Shown: piece by piece, positions 37,239 to 46,272 of the stretch | Position numbering within the stretch: the stretch's first letter is position 1 | How the letters are laid out: each line of letters begins with the position of its first letter | NCBI RefSeq assembly: GCF_013402815.2 | Contig: NZ_CP058601.1 | Coordinates: 2,852,001-2,916,000, forward strand | Reading direction: 5' to 3' | DNA from: Natrinema halophilum | GTDB taxonomy: Archaea > Halobacteriota > Halobacteria > Halobacteriales > Natrialbaceae | Length of the DNA: 64,000 bases | Notes under the pieces: generated by a model | Databases searched by the model: none | Seen by the model: the letters and a program-made list of their open reading frames with translations, nothing else | What the model was told of the DNA's origin: nothing | Made by a program: the position numbers and the translations under genes

Positions 37239-37712
37239 GTGATGAGCCACAGTGACCGGAGATGACCGGTTCACGCAACGTTCTTGATCGCTTTGTTACG
37301 ATGAGATCAGAATAGATGGGACTCACGAAATGTCTCCTTTCGTCCTTATCTGATAGTACGGCCGCCATAAAAGTCTTGAGCACTGTCTCACTAGCAACGG
37401 ATATGATACCCCTGTTTTGAGTCCTCGTTTCTCTCGTCTTACTCGTCGGAAACCTGTCGACTGGTATCGGTGCCCTTGAGCCGTGCGAACGAGCGAAACG
37501 TCCATGAGCAGAGAGTAGTCGCGAGCCTCGTGAGGAAGAATGAAGTGAGTCCGTCAAAGAGAGCGGCGACCAGCAGAAGCCCTCGAGAAGAAATGCCGGT
37601 CAGTAGGAGATGTGACCCGTGAGCGTCCTGAATGGAAAGCGGCGGATACAGCGAGACGGCGACCTCGACCTGCGGAGTCGTCGATTTCCGCCGAGTTTGG
37701 GTCGCTTACTCG
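37239..37712. other. intergenic stretch, no gene seen
   Basis: About 470 bases between the two-helix protein and the convergent amylase gene. Frames on both strands are short or arginine-rich and without family features. Confidence 0.5.
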
Positions 37713-40700
37713 TTAGCAGTGATCATGGTCGCAGTCACGGCCATGGCCACGACCACGACCGCGGTTACGATTCCATCCGTATCCGCGGGAATCGCGGGCG
37801 AGTTCGCGGAACACCGTCTTGTCGACGGTTTTGCCGCCGGTGCCGGGAACGGGGTCGCCGCTCTTTCGGTACTCCCTGGCCTCGTGGATGTGGCCGGGCG
37901 ACGGTGGCTCGTCGCGGCCGACGATGGCTTCGCGGACGGTCGCGACGACCGGCCGGAACGGGATCTCGGCTCGAGCATCGCCGCTGTAGGCGAGCGCCTC
38001 CGAGCGGGAAATGCCGGTCGGCGTCGCCATATCGATGACCGCTGGCGCGGTGTCGTTTTCGGCTCCGCCGAAGTTCCACGTCGTCGGGTCGCCCGTGGTA
38101 ACGCCGCGGACTCCGCCGGTGGCGAACCCGTCGTAGCCGAGCATCAGGGGGGCGACATCCATTTCGGTCAGCTCACCGTCGATTGCATCCGTCGCGAAGC
38201 GCATGACGATCGCATTCTCCTCGGGCAGCGTATCGACGTGAAGTTGTCCGACGTCGTTTCCGGCCGCGTCCTCGAGCGCCGTCCACTCCATCGTGGCGGC
38301 AAGCCAGTAGTGGTAGTCGTTCTCGAAGGATGCGTTGACGCCGGGGCGGGCGTCGCTGGTTCCGTCGCTTCCGTCGGGATTTCGAACGTACACCTGCGGG
38401 AACTGGACCGAGAATCCGGGGTCGCCGCCCCACGGGTTCGTGATCGGCTCCGCCATCCGATAGACGAACGTGTAGAAGTCCGCACTCTCGTAGAGTTCGA
38501 CGGCTTCGACGTCGAGCGACCCCGCGGGAATCTGGTCTGTCGTCGGGTACGCGTACGTTCCGGGGCCATCGTCGGTCCCGGTCCCGATCTCGACCCGGAC
38601 GGCGCGCTCGCCGGGGACGATGACGTTTCGCTTCCCCTCTGCCGCGGTGACGAACGGAACCGTTGCACGCCCGTCCGTATCGTAGGCGAGTGCGGACGCG
38701 TTGTCCGCGTCCGGAGGTGTGAGAGCATCGAGCACGTTGTGGCGGGTGCCGTCTGCCGCCGCGCCGTACTCCGAGTCTGCGAACGTCCACTCGCCACCGC
38801 TCGCGGTGACGGGACGGATGCCGCCTGCCCGCTGCCCGTCGAAGCCGAGCAGCAGCGGCGCGAACTCGAGGTCCTCGAACGCCGATTCGAACGCGGTCGA
38901 GGGGACCTCGAAGATGATCTCGTTTCGGCTCGCGTCCGTCGTGACGTCGATCCCCGTCCCGTCGCCGCCGTCGGCGGGGTCGATCCACGCACCCCACTGG
39001 CCGGTACCCATGATTTCGTGGTGATACGGCTTATCGAAGGTGACGCCGACGCCATCGCGGTTCGGGTCCGTCCGGCCCTGACCGTCGGGTGCGTCAGGGT
39101 CGTGGACGTATATCTGAGGGAACTGGACGGAAAATCCGAACTCGAGGTCCCAGACGTTCTCGAGGTGGCCGACCTCGAGGGCGAATTCGTAGCCGTCGCC
39201 GGTGTCGCGGACCTCGAGTCGCTCGATGTCGAATGCGCCGTCGGCGAACGCGTCGGCCGTCGGGTACTCGTACCAGCCGGGGCCATGATCGTCGCCGGTT
39301 TCGTCGGACCACTGGGCGATCGTCTCGGAGATCGGTTCGAAATCCGGCGTCTCGAGGATCGCGACGGTGTCGACCGCGACGGTCATCGTTCCGTCGTCCG
39401 TTCCGACGTCGATATCGCTGTCGCTTACCAGATCGCGACCGCTGACGGCACTTCGGAGGTCGATCTCGATCGGTTCGGGTTCGTAGTTGATCACGACGAG
39501 GACCCGTTCCGGGCCGTCGATGGAATCGAGATCGCTCGCGTCGCGCCCGAACGCGAGGACGTGATCTCCGCCGGGATCGTACCAGTCGTCACGTACCGCG
39601 GCCTCGGTGTGCAAGACCTCGTACTCGTGGTAGACGTCGATCAGGTCGCTGTAGAACTGGAGGTGACTGTCGTCGAATTCGTCTCCCCAGTTCATGAACG
39701 CGCGGCGCTTGTCACCGGGCGAGATGTCGCCGTCGCGCGGATCGTCCTCGCCGCGGTGGCGACCCTCGCCGTACTTGCTGATCTCGCGCTCCTGGCCGTA
39801 GTAAATTGCCGGGACGCCGGGAAGCGTGACGCCGGCCGCCCAGCACGCCCGCTGGAGCTTGGAGGCGTACGCGTCGTCGTCGTACGCGTCGAGTGCCGCG
39901 TCGAGGACGCGTTTCTCGTCGTGATTCTCGATAGCGTTGTAGAACAGCGTGTGATCCGGGAACCCCTCGTTCTTCCGCGTCTCGATCGCCTCGCGGAACC
40001 CGCTGGCGTCGCCGTTGTTCTGGCCGATGTGCAAGGCGGTGTCGGTAAACGCTGCCTTGTCGTAGTGCATGTCGAACTCGTTTTCGGCGAAGGAGGGCTC
40101 TTTCGGGATCGTCTCGTCGAACAGTAGCACGTCTCCGTTGTTCGTCCGGGCGACGTCGCGGACTTCTTTCCAGAAGCTGTGGGGTACTCCCCACGCGATG
40201 TCACACCGGAGCCCGTCCACGCCGATCTCCCCCGTCCAGAAGTCCGCCATCGCGAGCAAGTGCTCCCGGACGGCGAGGTTGTCGTAGTTCCAGTTCGGCA
40301 TCACCGGCAGGCCGAAGAAGCCGGTCGCTCGCGGCGACGGCTCGAGGACCGTTCCGGCATCGAATTCCGGGTGGCCGTCCTCGGCGACGCGGGGTTCTTC
40401 GACCCGATCGAACCAGTCGAATGAAGACGAGTTTTCGTTCCACTGGGTGACTCGGGGAAAGTACCACCAGAGGTCATCGACGGCCCCGTCTTTCGCGGCG
40501 ATCGTGTCCTGGAAGAAGTCGTGGAACCGACCGGCGTGGTTTATGACCGTGTCGAAGACGACTTTGATATCCCGTTCGTGACAGGCGTCGACGAAGTCCC
40601 GATAGGCTTCGATCGGATCTTTCCCGTCGGGTGCGAGGTCGGGCGCGACGTCGAAGTAGTCGGTCGCATCGTAGCCGTGTGGGCCGCCGCCGACGATGAA

Positions 40701-41756
40701 CTCGTCGTCGTGCATCGTCGAACTGACCGAGGGAATGATGGGCGTAAGCCAGATCGCATCGACTCCGAGATCGTCGAGGTAGTCGACGCCCGCTGCGCCG
40801 AGGTCTTCGTCGCCGTCGATGAGCACGTCGAAGTCGGTGGCGTAGCGTTCGCCGGCCCACGACCGAGTGAAAATCTGGTAGATGACGGCGTCGTCGATCC
40901 ACTCCGGGGGACGATTCGGGAGGTGAACCGATTCGTCGGTGGGATCGACTTCGACCGTATCGAGCATGCTGTGTGCGTTTCCGTCCCAGGCTGCGGCGTG
41001 GATTCGCGCCGTCTCACCGTCGAGAGCGGCCCGATCGACGAACGCACGGGTGCCCTCGACCTCGATGTCGGCCGTAGTCAGCGCGTCACGGTCGTCCGCG
41101 AGAAACTCGACGGAAAGGTCGGCAGCCGTCGCACTCGCCTCGGGTGCGAGTTGCGGGTTCGATTCGATGACGAATCGGTCCTCCTCACGCGCGTACCGGC
41201 CCTCGAGTTCGATTCGGGGCGGCGGACCGTCACCCTCGGGGAAGGCGTGGATCGTCAATCGGTGGGTCTCACCTGTTTCGTCCTCGAGCTCGAGCGTATA
41301 CCGCCCGGGAACGTCGGCTTCGAATTCGGCGACGTTTTCGCGGCCTTCGTCGTAGCGGGCTTCGCCGAGCTCCTCGCTCGGTGAGGCGAATGTAACCTCG
41401 GCAGTGCTCCCGGCCGGTCGGTCCGCGACAGACCACTCGAAGTCGGCCTGGTCGTAATTATCGGGTGACAGAGACGGAATGGCCCCGGGTGCGAGATTGT
41501 CCCGACTGCCGTAGACGCCCTGATCGTGGCCGGTGGCCTCGCCGACGAAAACGGGGTTCGTGAGTCGGTCGCCGACTTCGACGAACCGCGGGTGTCCCGG
41601 ATGTCGAGATCGATCGACAGTCGGCGTGTACTCCGCTTTCGAACGCCCCGTCGCTGCATCCACTCCCACTGCAGTAGCCGTCGCGGAGAGCGAACCGAGG
41701 CCAGCTAACCCGCTCAAAACCGTTCGGCGCGAGAGGTCACGGTGATAGCCGCTCAT
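37713..41756 (-). CDS. secreted GH13 alpha-amylase-type glycosidase with tandem C-terminal domains
   Basis: A 1347-residue extracellular starch- or glucan-degrading enzyme. A Tat signal (SRRTVLSGLAGLGSLS) leads to N-terminal beta-domains. A GH13 barrel starts near 285 (DDAVIYQIFTRSW). The catalytic triad is the nucleophile aspartate in GVDGLRCDIAW (about 517), the acid glutamate in VLLFDETIP (about 548) and the aspartate in NAIENHDEKR (about 610). Two related domains follow (about 810-1050 and 1065-1290), both with the pattern GFSVQFPQ(I/V)YV and resembling glucodextranase C-terminal, DOMON-like domains. The tail ends in Gly/Arg and HGRDCDHDHC. GGAGGT directly precedes the ATG. Confidence 0.92.
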   Translation of the reverse strand: MSGYHRDLSRRTVLSGLAGLGSLSATATAVGVDAATGRSKAEYTPTVDRSRHPGHPRFVEVGDRLTNPVFVGEATGHDQGVYGSRDNLAPGAIPSLSPDNYDQADFEWSVADRPAGSTAEVTFASPSEELGEARYDEGRENVAEFEADVPGRYTLELEDETGETHRLTIHAFPEGDGPPPRIELEGRYAREEDRFVIESNPQLAPEASATAADLSVEFLADDRDALTTADIEVEGTRAFVDRAALDGETARIHAAAWDGNAHSMLDTVEVDPTDESVHLPNRPPEWIDDAVIYQIFTRSWAGERYATDFDVLIDGDEDLGAAGVDYLDDLGVDAIWLTPIIPSVSSTMHDDEFIVGGGPHGYDATDYFDVAPDLAPDGKDPIEAYRDFVDACHERDIKVVFDTVINHAGRFHDFFQDTIAAKDGAVDDLWWYFPRVTQWNENSSSFDWFDRVEEPRVAEDGHPEFDAGTVLEPSPRATGFFGLPVMPNWNYDNLAVREHLLAMADFWTGEIGVDGLRCDIAWGVPHSFWKEVRDVARTNNGDVLLFDETIPKEPSFAENEFDMHYDKAAFTDTALHIGQNNGDASGFREAIETRKNEGFPDHTLFYNAIENHDEKRVLDAALDAYDDDAYASKLQRACWAAGVTLPGVPAIYYGQEREISKYGEGRHRGEDDPRDGDISPGDKRRAFMNWGDEFDDSHLQFYSDLIDVYHEYEVLHTEAAVRDDWYDPGGDHVLAFGRDASDLDSIDGPERVLVVINYEPEPIEIDLRSAVSGRDLVSDSDIDVGTDDGTMTVAVDTVAILETPDFEPISETIAQWSDETGDDHGPGWYEYPTADAFADGAFDIERLEVRDTGDGYEFALEVGHLENVWDLEFGFSVQFPQIYVHDPDAPDGQGRTDPNRDGVGVTFDKPYHHEIMGTGQWGAWIDPADGGDGTGIDVTTDASRNEIIFEVPSTAFESAFEDLEFAPLLLGFDGQRAGGIRPVTASGGEWTFADSEYGAAADGTRHNVLDALTPPDADNASALAYDTDGRATVPFVTAAEGKRNVIVPGERAVRVEIGTGTDDGPGTYAYPTTDQIPAGSLDVEAVELYESADFYTFVYRMAEPITNPWGGDPGFSVQFPQVYVRNPDGSDGTSDARPGVNASFENDYHYWLAATMEWTALEDAAGNDVGQLHVDTLPEENAIVMRFATDAIDGELTEMDVAPLMLGYDGFATGGVRGVTTGDPTTWNFGGAENDTAPAVIDMATPTGISRSEALAYSGDARAEIPFRPVVATVREAIVGRDEPPSPGHIHEAREYRKSGDPVPGTGGKTVDKTVFRELARDSRGYGWNRNRGRGRGHGRDCDHDHC

Positions 41757-42036
41757 ACCTCCTTCACCCGTCTCGCTACCGAGTTCGCGTCGTTCGGCCG
41801 TCCAACCCCACCGTAAGTCGTCCGTTTATGTGACACCGTCTGGCACATTACAAAGTGTGATTACCTATTTCATCACATATAAATTGCTATGATAGTTCCC
41901 GATGATATTTCGTCCCCGCACCCGGAGAATTCGCTCTATACCTTCGGACAGCCCGCCCGTGCGGGGGGAGAGGGCCGTCCGACGGACGGAAGACGATGCC
42001 ACAAGAGTCTTGACAGTCACTTTCCAGTGTACGTCC

Positions 42037-44163
42037 GTGAACTCCCGCGTCGGCGTCGTTCTCGTCATCGTACTGCTCGCTGGATCGCTCTCCAGCAGCG
42101 TCGGTGCGATCGGAATCGGCCCGCCCGTCGATGCACCTGCTGATCAGTCGATCAGAGCGGAGGTGCAACCGACCGCCGGTACCGCCGTCCCTCGTTTGGG
42201 GACGGCGACGGCCGTGTCGGGCACCGACGCGACTGCAACCGACTCCGCGGCGGACATCCTCCACCAGACGATCGTCCTTCGACACCGACCTGACGATCCG
42301 GACGTATTCGAGACGGAGATGACGTTTCGCATCCCGGATTCGGTTACGGATCTCGAGATAACGCTCGGGCACGGTGCCACCGTCGAATCGAGGACCGGAT
42401 TCGAGCGGTCCGGCGAGCGAACGCTCCGTTGGACCGGCGAAACCGATGAACCGGTGGTACGGTACACGATGCCAGCCGGCGGAGGGGACGGCGAGCAGCA
42501 ATCGGTCGAATCGTCACGCGAGGGCTACGAGTTCGTCGATACCGGAGAGTGGGGTGTCGTCCGTGTTCCCGACGTTTCGATTTCGCAGAAAGTAACTGAG
42601 CCGGTCGGGGTCGAAGAGGCAGTATCCGTCGACGGCCCCGGCGCGACCGGCGGCGACATCGCCTTTTTCGGCGAGGTAACCGAGCACGAGCGCGCCGTCG
42701 ACGGTGGGATGATCAGGCTGGTCGTCCCCGAGGTTGCGCAACTACAGGAGTCCCCAGACGCGATTCTTGCGGCCCTTGCCGACGCCCGCGGTCGCCTCGA
42801 GGTCGGCGCTCAAAGCGACGAGGTATTCGTTGTCGCGGTGCCAAGCGACGTCGACTGGGGTCCGAAGCGAGGGATCCAGTACGGGCGGTCGGACGCCTGG
42901 GTCGTCGACGATGCCACGTTCGACGAAGCGAACCCCGTCTGGCTCCACGAGTACGTACACGTTCGCCAACGCTTCTCCAGCGTGAAAACCGGCACCGCAC
43001 CGGAAACGGACTGGCTCGTCGAGGCCCAGGCCGACTACTACGCTGGTCTTCTCGCCCTCGAAAGCGGCCGCTCCGACTTCGACGATTTCGCCACCTTACT
43101 CGAGCGAGGCGAGCAATCGCCGTATGCAGACGGCGTTCTCACCGACCGCTCGTCGTGGCAGGACCGTGAGACAGCCTACACCAAAGGGGCGCTCGTCTAC
43201 GGCGAGATCGACCGCAAACTACGGGTCGCGACCGACGGCGATCGAACGCTCGAGGACGTCTTCCGGACGCTGAACGCCCAGCAAGGGCCGATAACCGAGG
43301 CCGATTTTCTCGAGGCGATCGAGGACGCCGGCGGAACGGACGTCCGGGCCGTCGCCGAACGGTACACGCAAACGGACGCGACTCCGGAGATGTGGAGCCG
43401 AAAACAGCACCGAGCTGCCTTCGAACAGCCGGTCGCGGCCTTCGACTACGAACTCGGTTCGGAGCCGCTAACGGTGGCCGGCCAGGACTGGAAGCGCTGG
43501 GGACCGTCGGAAACCGACGACACCGATGGGAACGTCCGTGACGTGATCGCAGTTCCGGTCGGCGAACCCGTGTCCGTTCCAGTCGCGGTCAGCAATGTCG
43601 GCGACCGCGACGGTACCTACGACGCGACCCTGTCCGTCGACGGCAGGGTGGCCGATCAGCAACGCGGGACGCTGGGGCCTGGCAAGCGGGCGTCCCACCG
43701 TCTCTCGTGGACGCCGACCAGACCCGGCGAATACGAGGTTCGCGTCGGTACCCAGCGACTGACCGCCGTCGTCCGCTCACCGTCGAGCGTGACCGTCACC
43801 GACCTGCAGGTTGCACCCGAGAGCACCAGCCCCGGTGACCCCGTCACGGCGACCGCGACGGTCGAAGCCGCGGGTGAGCGGCCGGCCGCGACCGTTCTCG
43901 AGTTCCGAACCGCCGAGGGTGTCGTCGCGACGCGGCCCCTAGCGCTCCGACCCGACGAGACGACGACGGTCGGTGCAGACCTTCAGTTCGACGAACGCGG
44001 TCGGTACGAGATCGCCGTGGCCGGTGAAACGACCATCGTCGACGTCGGTACCGGTCCAGGCGCGACACTCGAGGAAATGTCCGGCTTCGGCGTCCCGGCG
44101 GCGCTCGGCGCCGTCGTGGTTGTGGTCGCAGTAACGCTCACGGCTCGCTCTCATCGCAAGTAA
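42037..44163 (+). CDS. secreted gluzincin-type metallopeptidase-like protein
   Basis: About 708 residues from the GTG at 42037, which places a Sec-type signal (VGVVLVIVLLAGSLSSSVGA) at the N-terminus. A first beta-rich domain (to about 240) is followed by an HExxH zinc motif, WLHEYVHVRQRF (H near 303). The third ligand is a glutamate about 25 residues later in DWLVEAQADYYAG, as in gluzincins. Behind it come CARDB-like beta domains (VPVAVSNVGDRDGTY and TDLQVAPESTSPGDPV) and a C-terminal membrane anchor (VPAALGAVVVVVAVTL). An in-frame ATG at 41902 with a TATA-like ATATAAAT 20-26 bases upstream could add 45 residues. It is divergent from the amylase gene. Substrate is unknown. Confidence 0.82.
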   Translation: MNSRVGVVLVIVLLAGSLSSSVGAIGIGPPVDAPADQSIRAEVQPTAGTAVPRLGTATAVSGTDATATDSAADILHQTIVLRHRPDDPDVFETEMTFRIPDSVTDLEITLGHGATVESRTGFERSGERTLRWTGETDEPVVRYTMPAGGGDGEQQSVESSREGYEFVDTGEWGVVRVPDVSISQKVTEPVGVEEAVSVDGPGATGGDIAFFGEVTEHERAVDGGMIRLVVPEVAQLQESPDAILAALADARGRLEVGAQSDEVFVVAVPSDVDWGPKRGIQYGRSDAWVVDDATFDEANPVWLHEYVHVRQRFSSVKTGTAPETDWLVEAQADYYAGLLALESGRSDFDDFATLLERGEQSPYADGVLTDRSSWQDRETAYTKGALVYGEIDRKLRVATDGDRTLEDVFRTLNAQQGPITEADFLEAIEDAGGTDVRAVAERYTQTDATPEMWSRKQHRAAFEQPVAAFDYELGSEPLTVAGQDWKRWGPSETDDTDGNVRDVIAVPVGEPVSVPVAVSNVGDRDGTYDATLSVDGRVADQQRGTLGPGKRASHRLSWTPTRPGEYEVRVGTQRLTAVVRSPSSVTVTDLQVAPESTSPGDPVTATATVEAAGERPAATVLEFRTAEGVVATRPLALRPDETTTVGADLQFDERGRYEIAVAGETTIVDVGTGPGATLEEMSGFGVPAALGAVVVVVAVTLTARSHRK

Positions 44164-44295
44164 CGTCACAGCTTACTCTCATCGCAAGTAACGTCACAGC
44201 TTACTCTCATCGCAAGTAACGTCACAGCTTACTCTCATCGCAAGTAACGCTCACGGCTTACTCTCATCGCCAATAACGTTCACGGCTCGCTCTCG
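44132..44295 (+). repeat. 28-base tandem repeat array overlapping a gene end
   Basis: Six copies of a TAACGTCACAGCTTACTCTC-ATCGCAAG-type unit. The units are at 44132-44160 (29 bases), 44161-44188, 44189-44216, 44217-44244, 44245-44273 (29 bases) and a partial one at 44274-44295. The first unit encodes the C-terminal VTLTARSHRK of the metallopeptidase-like protein, and the TAA opening the second unit is its stop codon. The array therefore arose by duplication of the gene's 3' end. There are no unique spacers, so it is not a CRISPR. Confidence 0.9.
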
Positions 44296-44378
44296 ACGGA
44301 GACCCGCTCGTCTACTGCCAGCAGGCCGATCGCGCGTTCAGTAGGCGCGTTTGACACACGAAGGTGTCTACGGCCGGG

Positions 44379-44918
44379 TCACTCGAGATCGATGCGGAAC
44401 CGACACGCATCGGCACCGTGGTCGACGCAGGCTGTTTTCGTGACGGTCGCCTCCGTATCGTAGGCGCTGATGATTCCTTCGAGGATCCCGTGAGCCAGTC
44501 CGCAGTACTGCTGGTTTCGGTGCGTCTCGTACGAGACGACCGCGTAGTCACCGTTACGGGTACAGGTCAGCTCCGGAAGCGTCGCCTCTTCCGTCGCGAC
44601 GTCGACGTCTTCGTACACGTCTTCGAACGAGTCGAGTAGTTCCGTCAGGTCCCAGTCGCGCCGCAGGTGGGCGCTGAACGTCGAAAGCAGTCGCGGGGCG
44701 AGCGACCGACCGAAATCGCGTTCGATCGCCTGCCTGTTCTGGGTTGCTATTCCCGTAAGCGTCTCGAGAACGGCGTCGATCTCTCCGTCATCGTAGTACG
44801 AAACGGGAAGGTATAGCTTGGGCTCGATTGCGGATCGTTCGATGACCGTGTCCCAGATATCGTCGCCGGTCCGTTCGATGACGTACTCCTTGAGGGATTT
44901 GTGGACGATTCCGTGCAT
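44379..44918 (-). CDS. HNOB-like (H-NOX-related) protein
   Basis: A 179-residue protein that begins MHGIVHKSLKEYVIERTGDDI, as in heme-NO-binding (HNOB/H-NOX) domains. SYETHRNQQYCGLAHGILEG (residues 129-148) matches the conserved YxSxR region with Thr in place of Ser. The canonical proximal heme histidine, expected near residue 100, seems to be replaced: the stretch reads FEDVYEDVDV. The end, CVDHGADACRFRI, resembles V4R-type small-molecule domains. It may thus sense something other than NO or bind no heme. It is a stand-alone gene with no signalling partner adjacent. Confidence 0.7.
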   Translation of the reverse strand: MHGIVHKSLKEYVIERTGDDIWDTVIERSAIEPKLYLPVSYYDDGEIDAVLETLTGIATQNRQAIERDFGRSLAPRLLSTFSAHLRRDWDLTELLDSFEDVYEDVDVATEEATLPELTCTRNGDYAVVSYETHRNQQYCGLAHGILEGIISAYDTEATVTKTACVDHGADACRFRIDLE

Positions 44919-45265
44919 CTGGCCCGTTCTCTCGCCACGTCGCTTCGTTCACACATCACCGCTTGCACGACGTGTTATCACCTACATCAGTGTCTGTCGC
45001 CTACTTAACCGTTTACAGGATTTCGAGCCGAATGCTCCGGAATTATCTTCAAACAGGTACAAATCCCTCCCTTCAGGGTGGCGATGGGGGCCGTATGCGT
45101 AACTGTCAATCTGAAGCCACAATAACTGTGCACGGAAACTGGCAGTTGATTCGGTGGTTGTCGAAACAAACCGTAAGCCGACCGCGGCGATTGTCGGAAA
45201 ACAAGTAGGTAACTCGAAGCCCCGCCGTCGTCGGGCTCTGCCCGACCGCCTGAGGGATCGAAGGT
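44919..45265. other. intergenic stretch with insertion-sequence debris
   Basis: No gene. It holds the promoter region of the HNOB-like gene and short stem-forming GC-rich pieces, for example GTCGGGCTCTGCCCGAC near 45227-45243. They lie next to the hairpin relic at 45266. Confidence 0.45.
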
Positions 45266-45296
45266 TCCTCTCCGTTTACGGCGGGACGGACGTCAC
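45266..45296 (-). repeat. diverged copy of the IS200/IS605-type end hairpin
   Basis: On the minus strand GTGACGTCCGTCCCGCCGTA is followed by AACGGAGAGGAA. This aligns with the hairpin at 4552-4582 (GTGACATCC, CCCCGCCG, CGGCGGGGA) with several changes that weaken the stem. It overlaps the stop codon of prs, so an element end was fixed at the very end of that gene. Confidence 0.45.
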
Positions 45297-46150
45297 AGGT
45301 GTGCTGCGAGCGTCGGTGCGACCGAGACGGCGCTGACGCTCCGTTCTATCGTGTCCGTCCCGTAGATACCCTCGACACCTGCCTGCGAGAGCTTCGTGGT
45401 GGCGTTTCGAGCGAGCAGCGGGTGGACGCAGGTGATGAAGATCCGACCGACGTCTCGATTCTTCAAAACGGCCACCGCTTCGCTCATCGTCGATCCTGTC
45501 GCGATGATGTCGTCGACGATGACGACGTCGCGCTCCATTACGTTCACGTTGCTCGGCGCGATTTCGACTTCGGTGCCGGAATGACGGGTCTTCTCGAAGT
45601 AATCGATCTCGCCCGCACCGGCCGCATCACGAGCGGTTTCCGCGAGGTCGATTGCGCCCGAGTCTGGTGCGAGAAAGACCGGGTCCACGAGTTCTTCGGG
45701 TAACGGTTCGGCCAGTCGTCCCGCCGCATCGACCGCCGTCGCCGTCGGGTCGAAGAACTCACAGACGCCCTCCTCGTGGGGATTGACGGTTATCACTCGG
45801 TCCGTTCCGGTTGAAATTGCGCGGGCGACCGCGCGCGCAGACACGGGATGACCCGATTCGAACGCTTTGTCTTGCCGACCGTATCCCATGTATGGCAGCA
45901 CAGTAACGATCTCGTCGACGCCGGCCTCGCGGACGGCGTCCTGGAGCTGGAGCACCTCGAGATGGGCATCGCTCGAGACGGTGGCAGCGACGATTATCGC
46001 TCTCTCTGGTCGAATCTCGTCGACGCCGGGGACGGCCGTGAGAAGCTCGCCGTCGGGAAAACGGTCGTATTCGACGGCGGCGAGCGGTTCCTCGAGTTCG
46101 CGCGCAAGCGCCGCGGCGAGAGCCTGCGACGCGGATCCGCTGACGATCAT
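45293..46150 (-). CDS. prs: ribose-phosphate diphosphokinase
   Basis: Makes PRPP from ribose 5-phosphate and ATP for nucleotide, histidine and tryptophan synthesis. The 285-residue archaeal-type enzyme has the PRPP-binding signature RDVVIVDDIIATGSTM (about 207-222). It also has the catalytic-loop region VLPYMGYGRQDKAF, the ATP-site stretch NPHEEGVCEFF, and a flexible loop with EKTRHSGTEVEI. The stop is TGA directly before the hairpin relic, and the start is the ATG at 46150. Confidence 0.97.
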   Translation of the reverse strand: MIVSGSASQALAAALARELEEPLAAVEYDRFPDGELLTAVPGVDEIRPERAIIVAATVSSDAHLEVLQLQDAVREAGVDEIVTVLPYMGYGRQDKAFESGHPVSARAVARAISTGTDRVITVNPHEEGVCEFFDPTATAVDAAGRLAEPLPEELVDPVFLAPDSGAIDLAETARDAAGAGEIDYFEKTRHSGTEVEIAPSNVNVMERDVVIVDDIIATGSTMSEAVAVLKNRDVGRIFITCVHPLLARNATTKLSQAGVEGIYGTDTIERSVSAVSVAPTLAAHL

Positions 46151-46272
46151 AGTCGGTGGGACAGCACGGGGATTAAACCAGTTTTCGTTCTCCCCGCCAT
46201 CTGCCGCTGCTCCTCGGCTCGGTCTGTGCTCGTCTCGGTCGGCTCTGCCAGCCCGGTCGGGCCCGCCACCGT

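Noticed and set aside
37632-40127. 831-codon plus-strand open frame
   Set aside because: Antisense to the GH13 amylase, whose domains and catalytic residues are clear; the frame is a codon-bias shadow.
40521-41384. 287-codon plus-strand frame within the amylase region
   Set aside because: Antisense to the amylase barrel; no independent evidence of coding.
44132-44295. Direct repeats that could suggest a CRISPR array
   Set aside because: The 28-base units are contiguous with no unique spacers, and the first unit is part of a coding gene; no cas genes are present.
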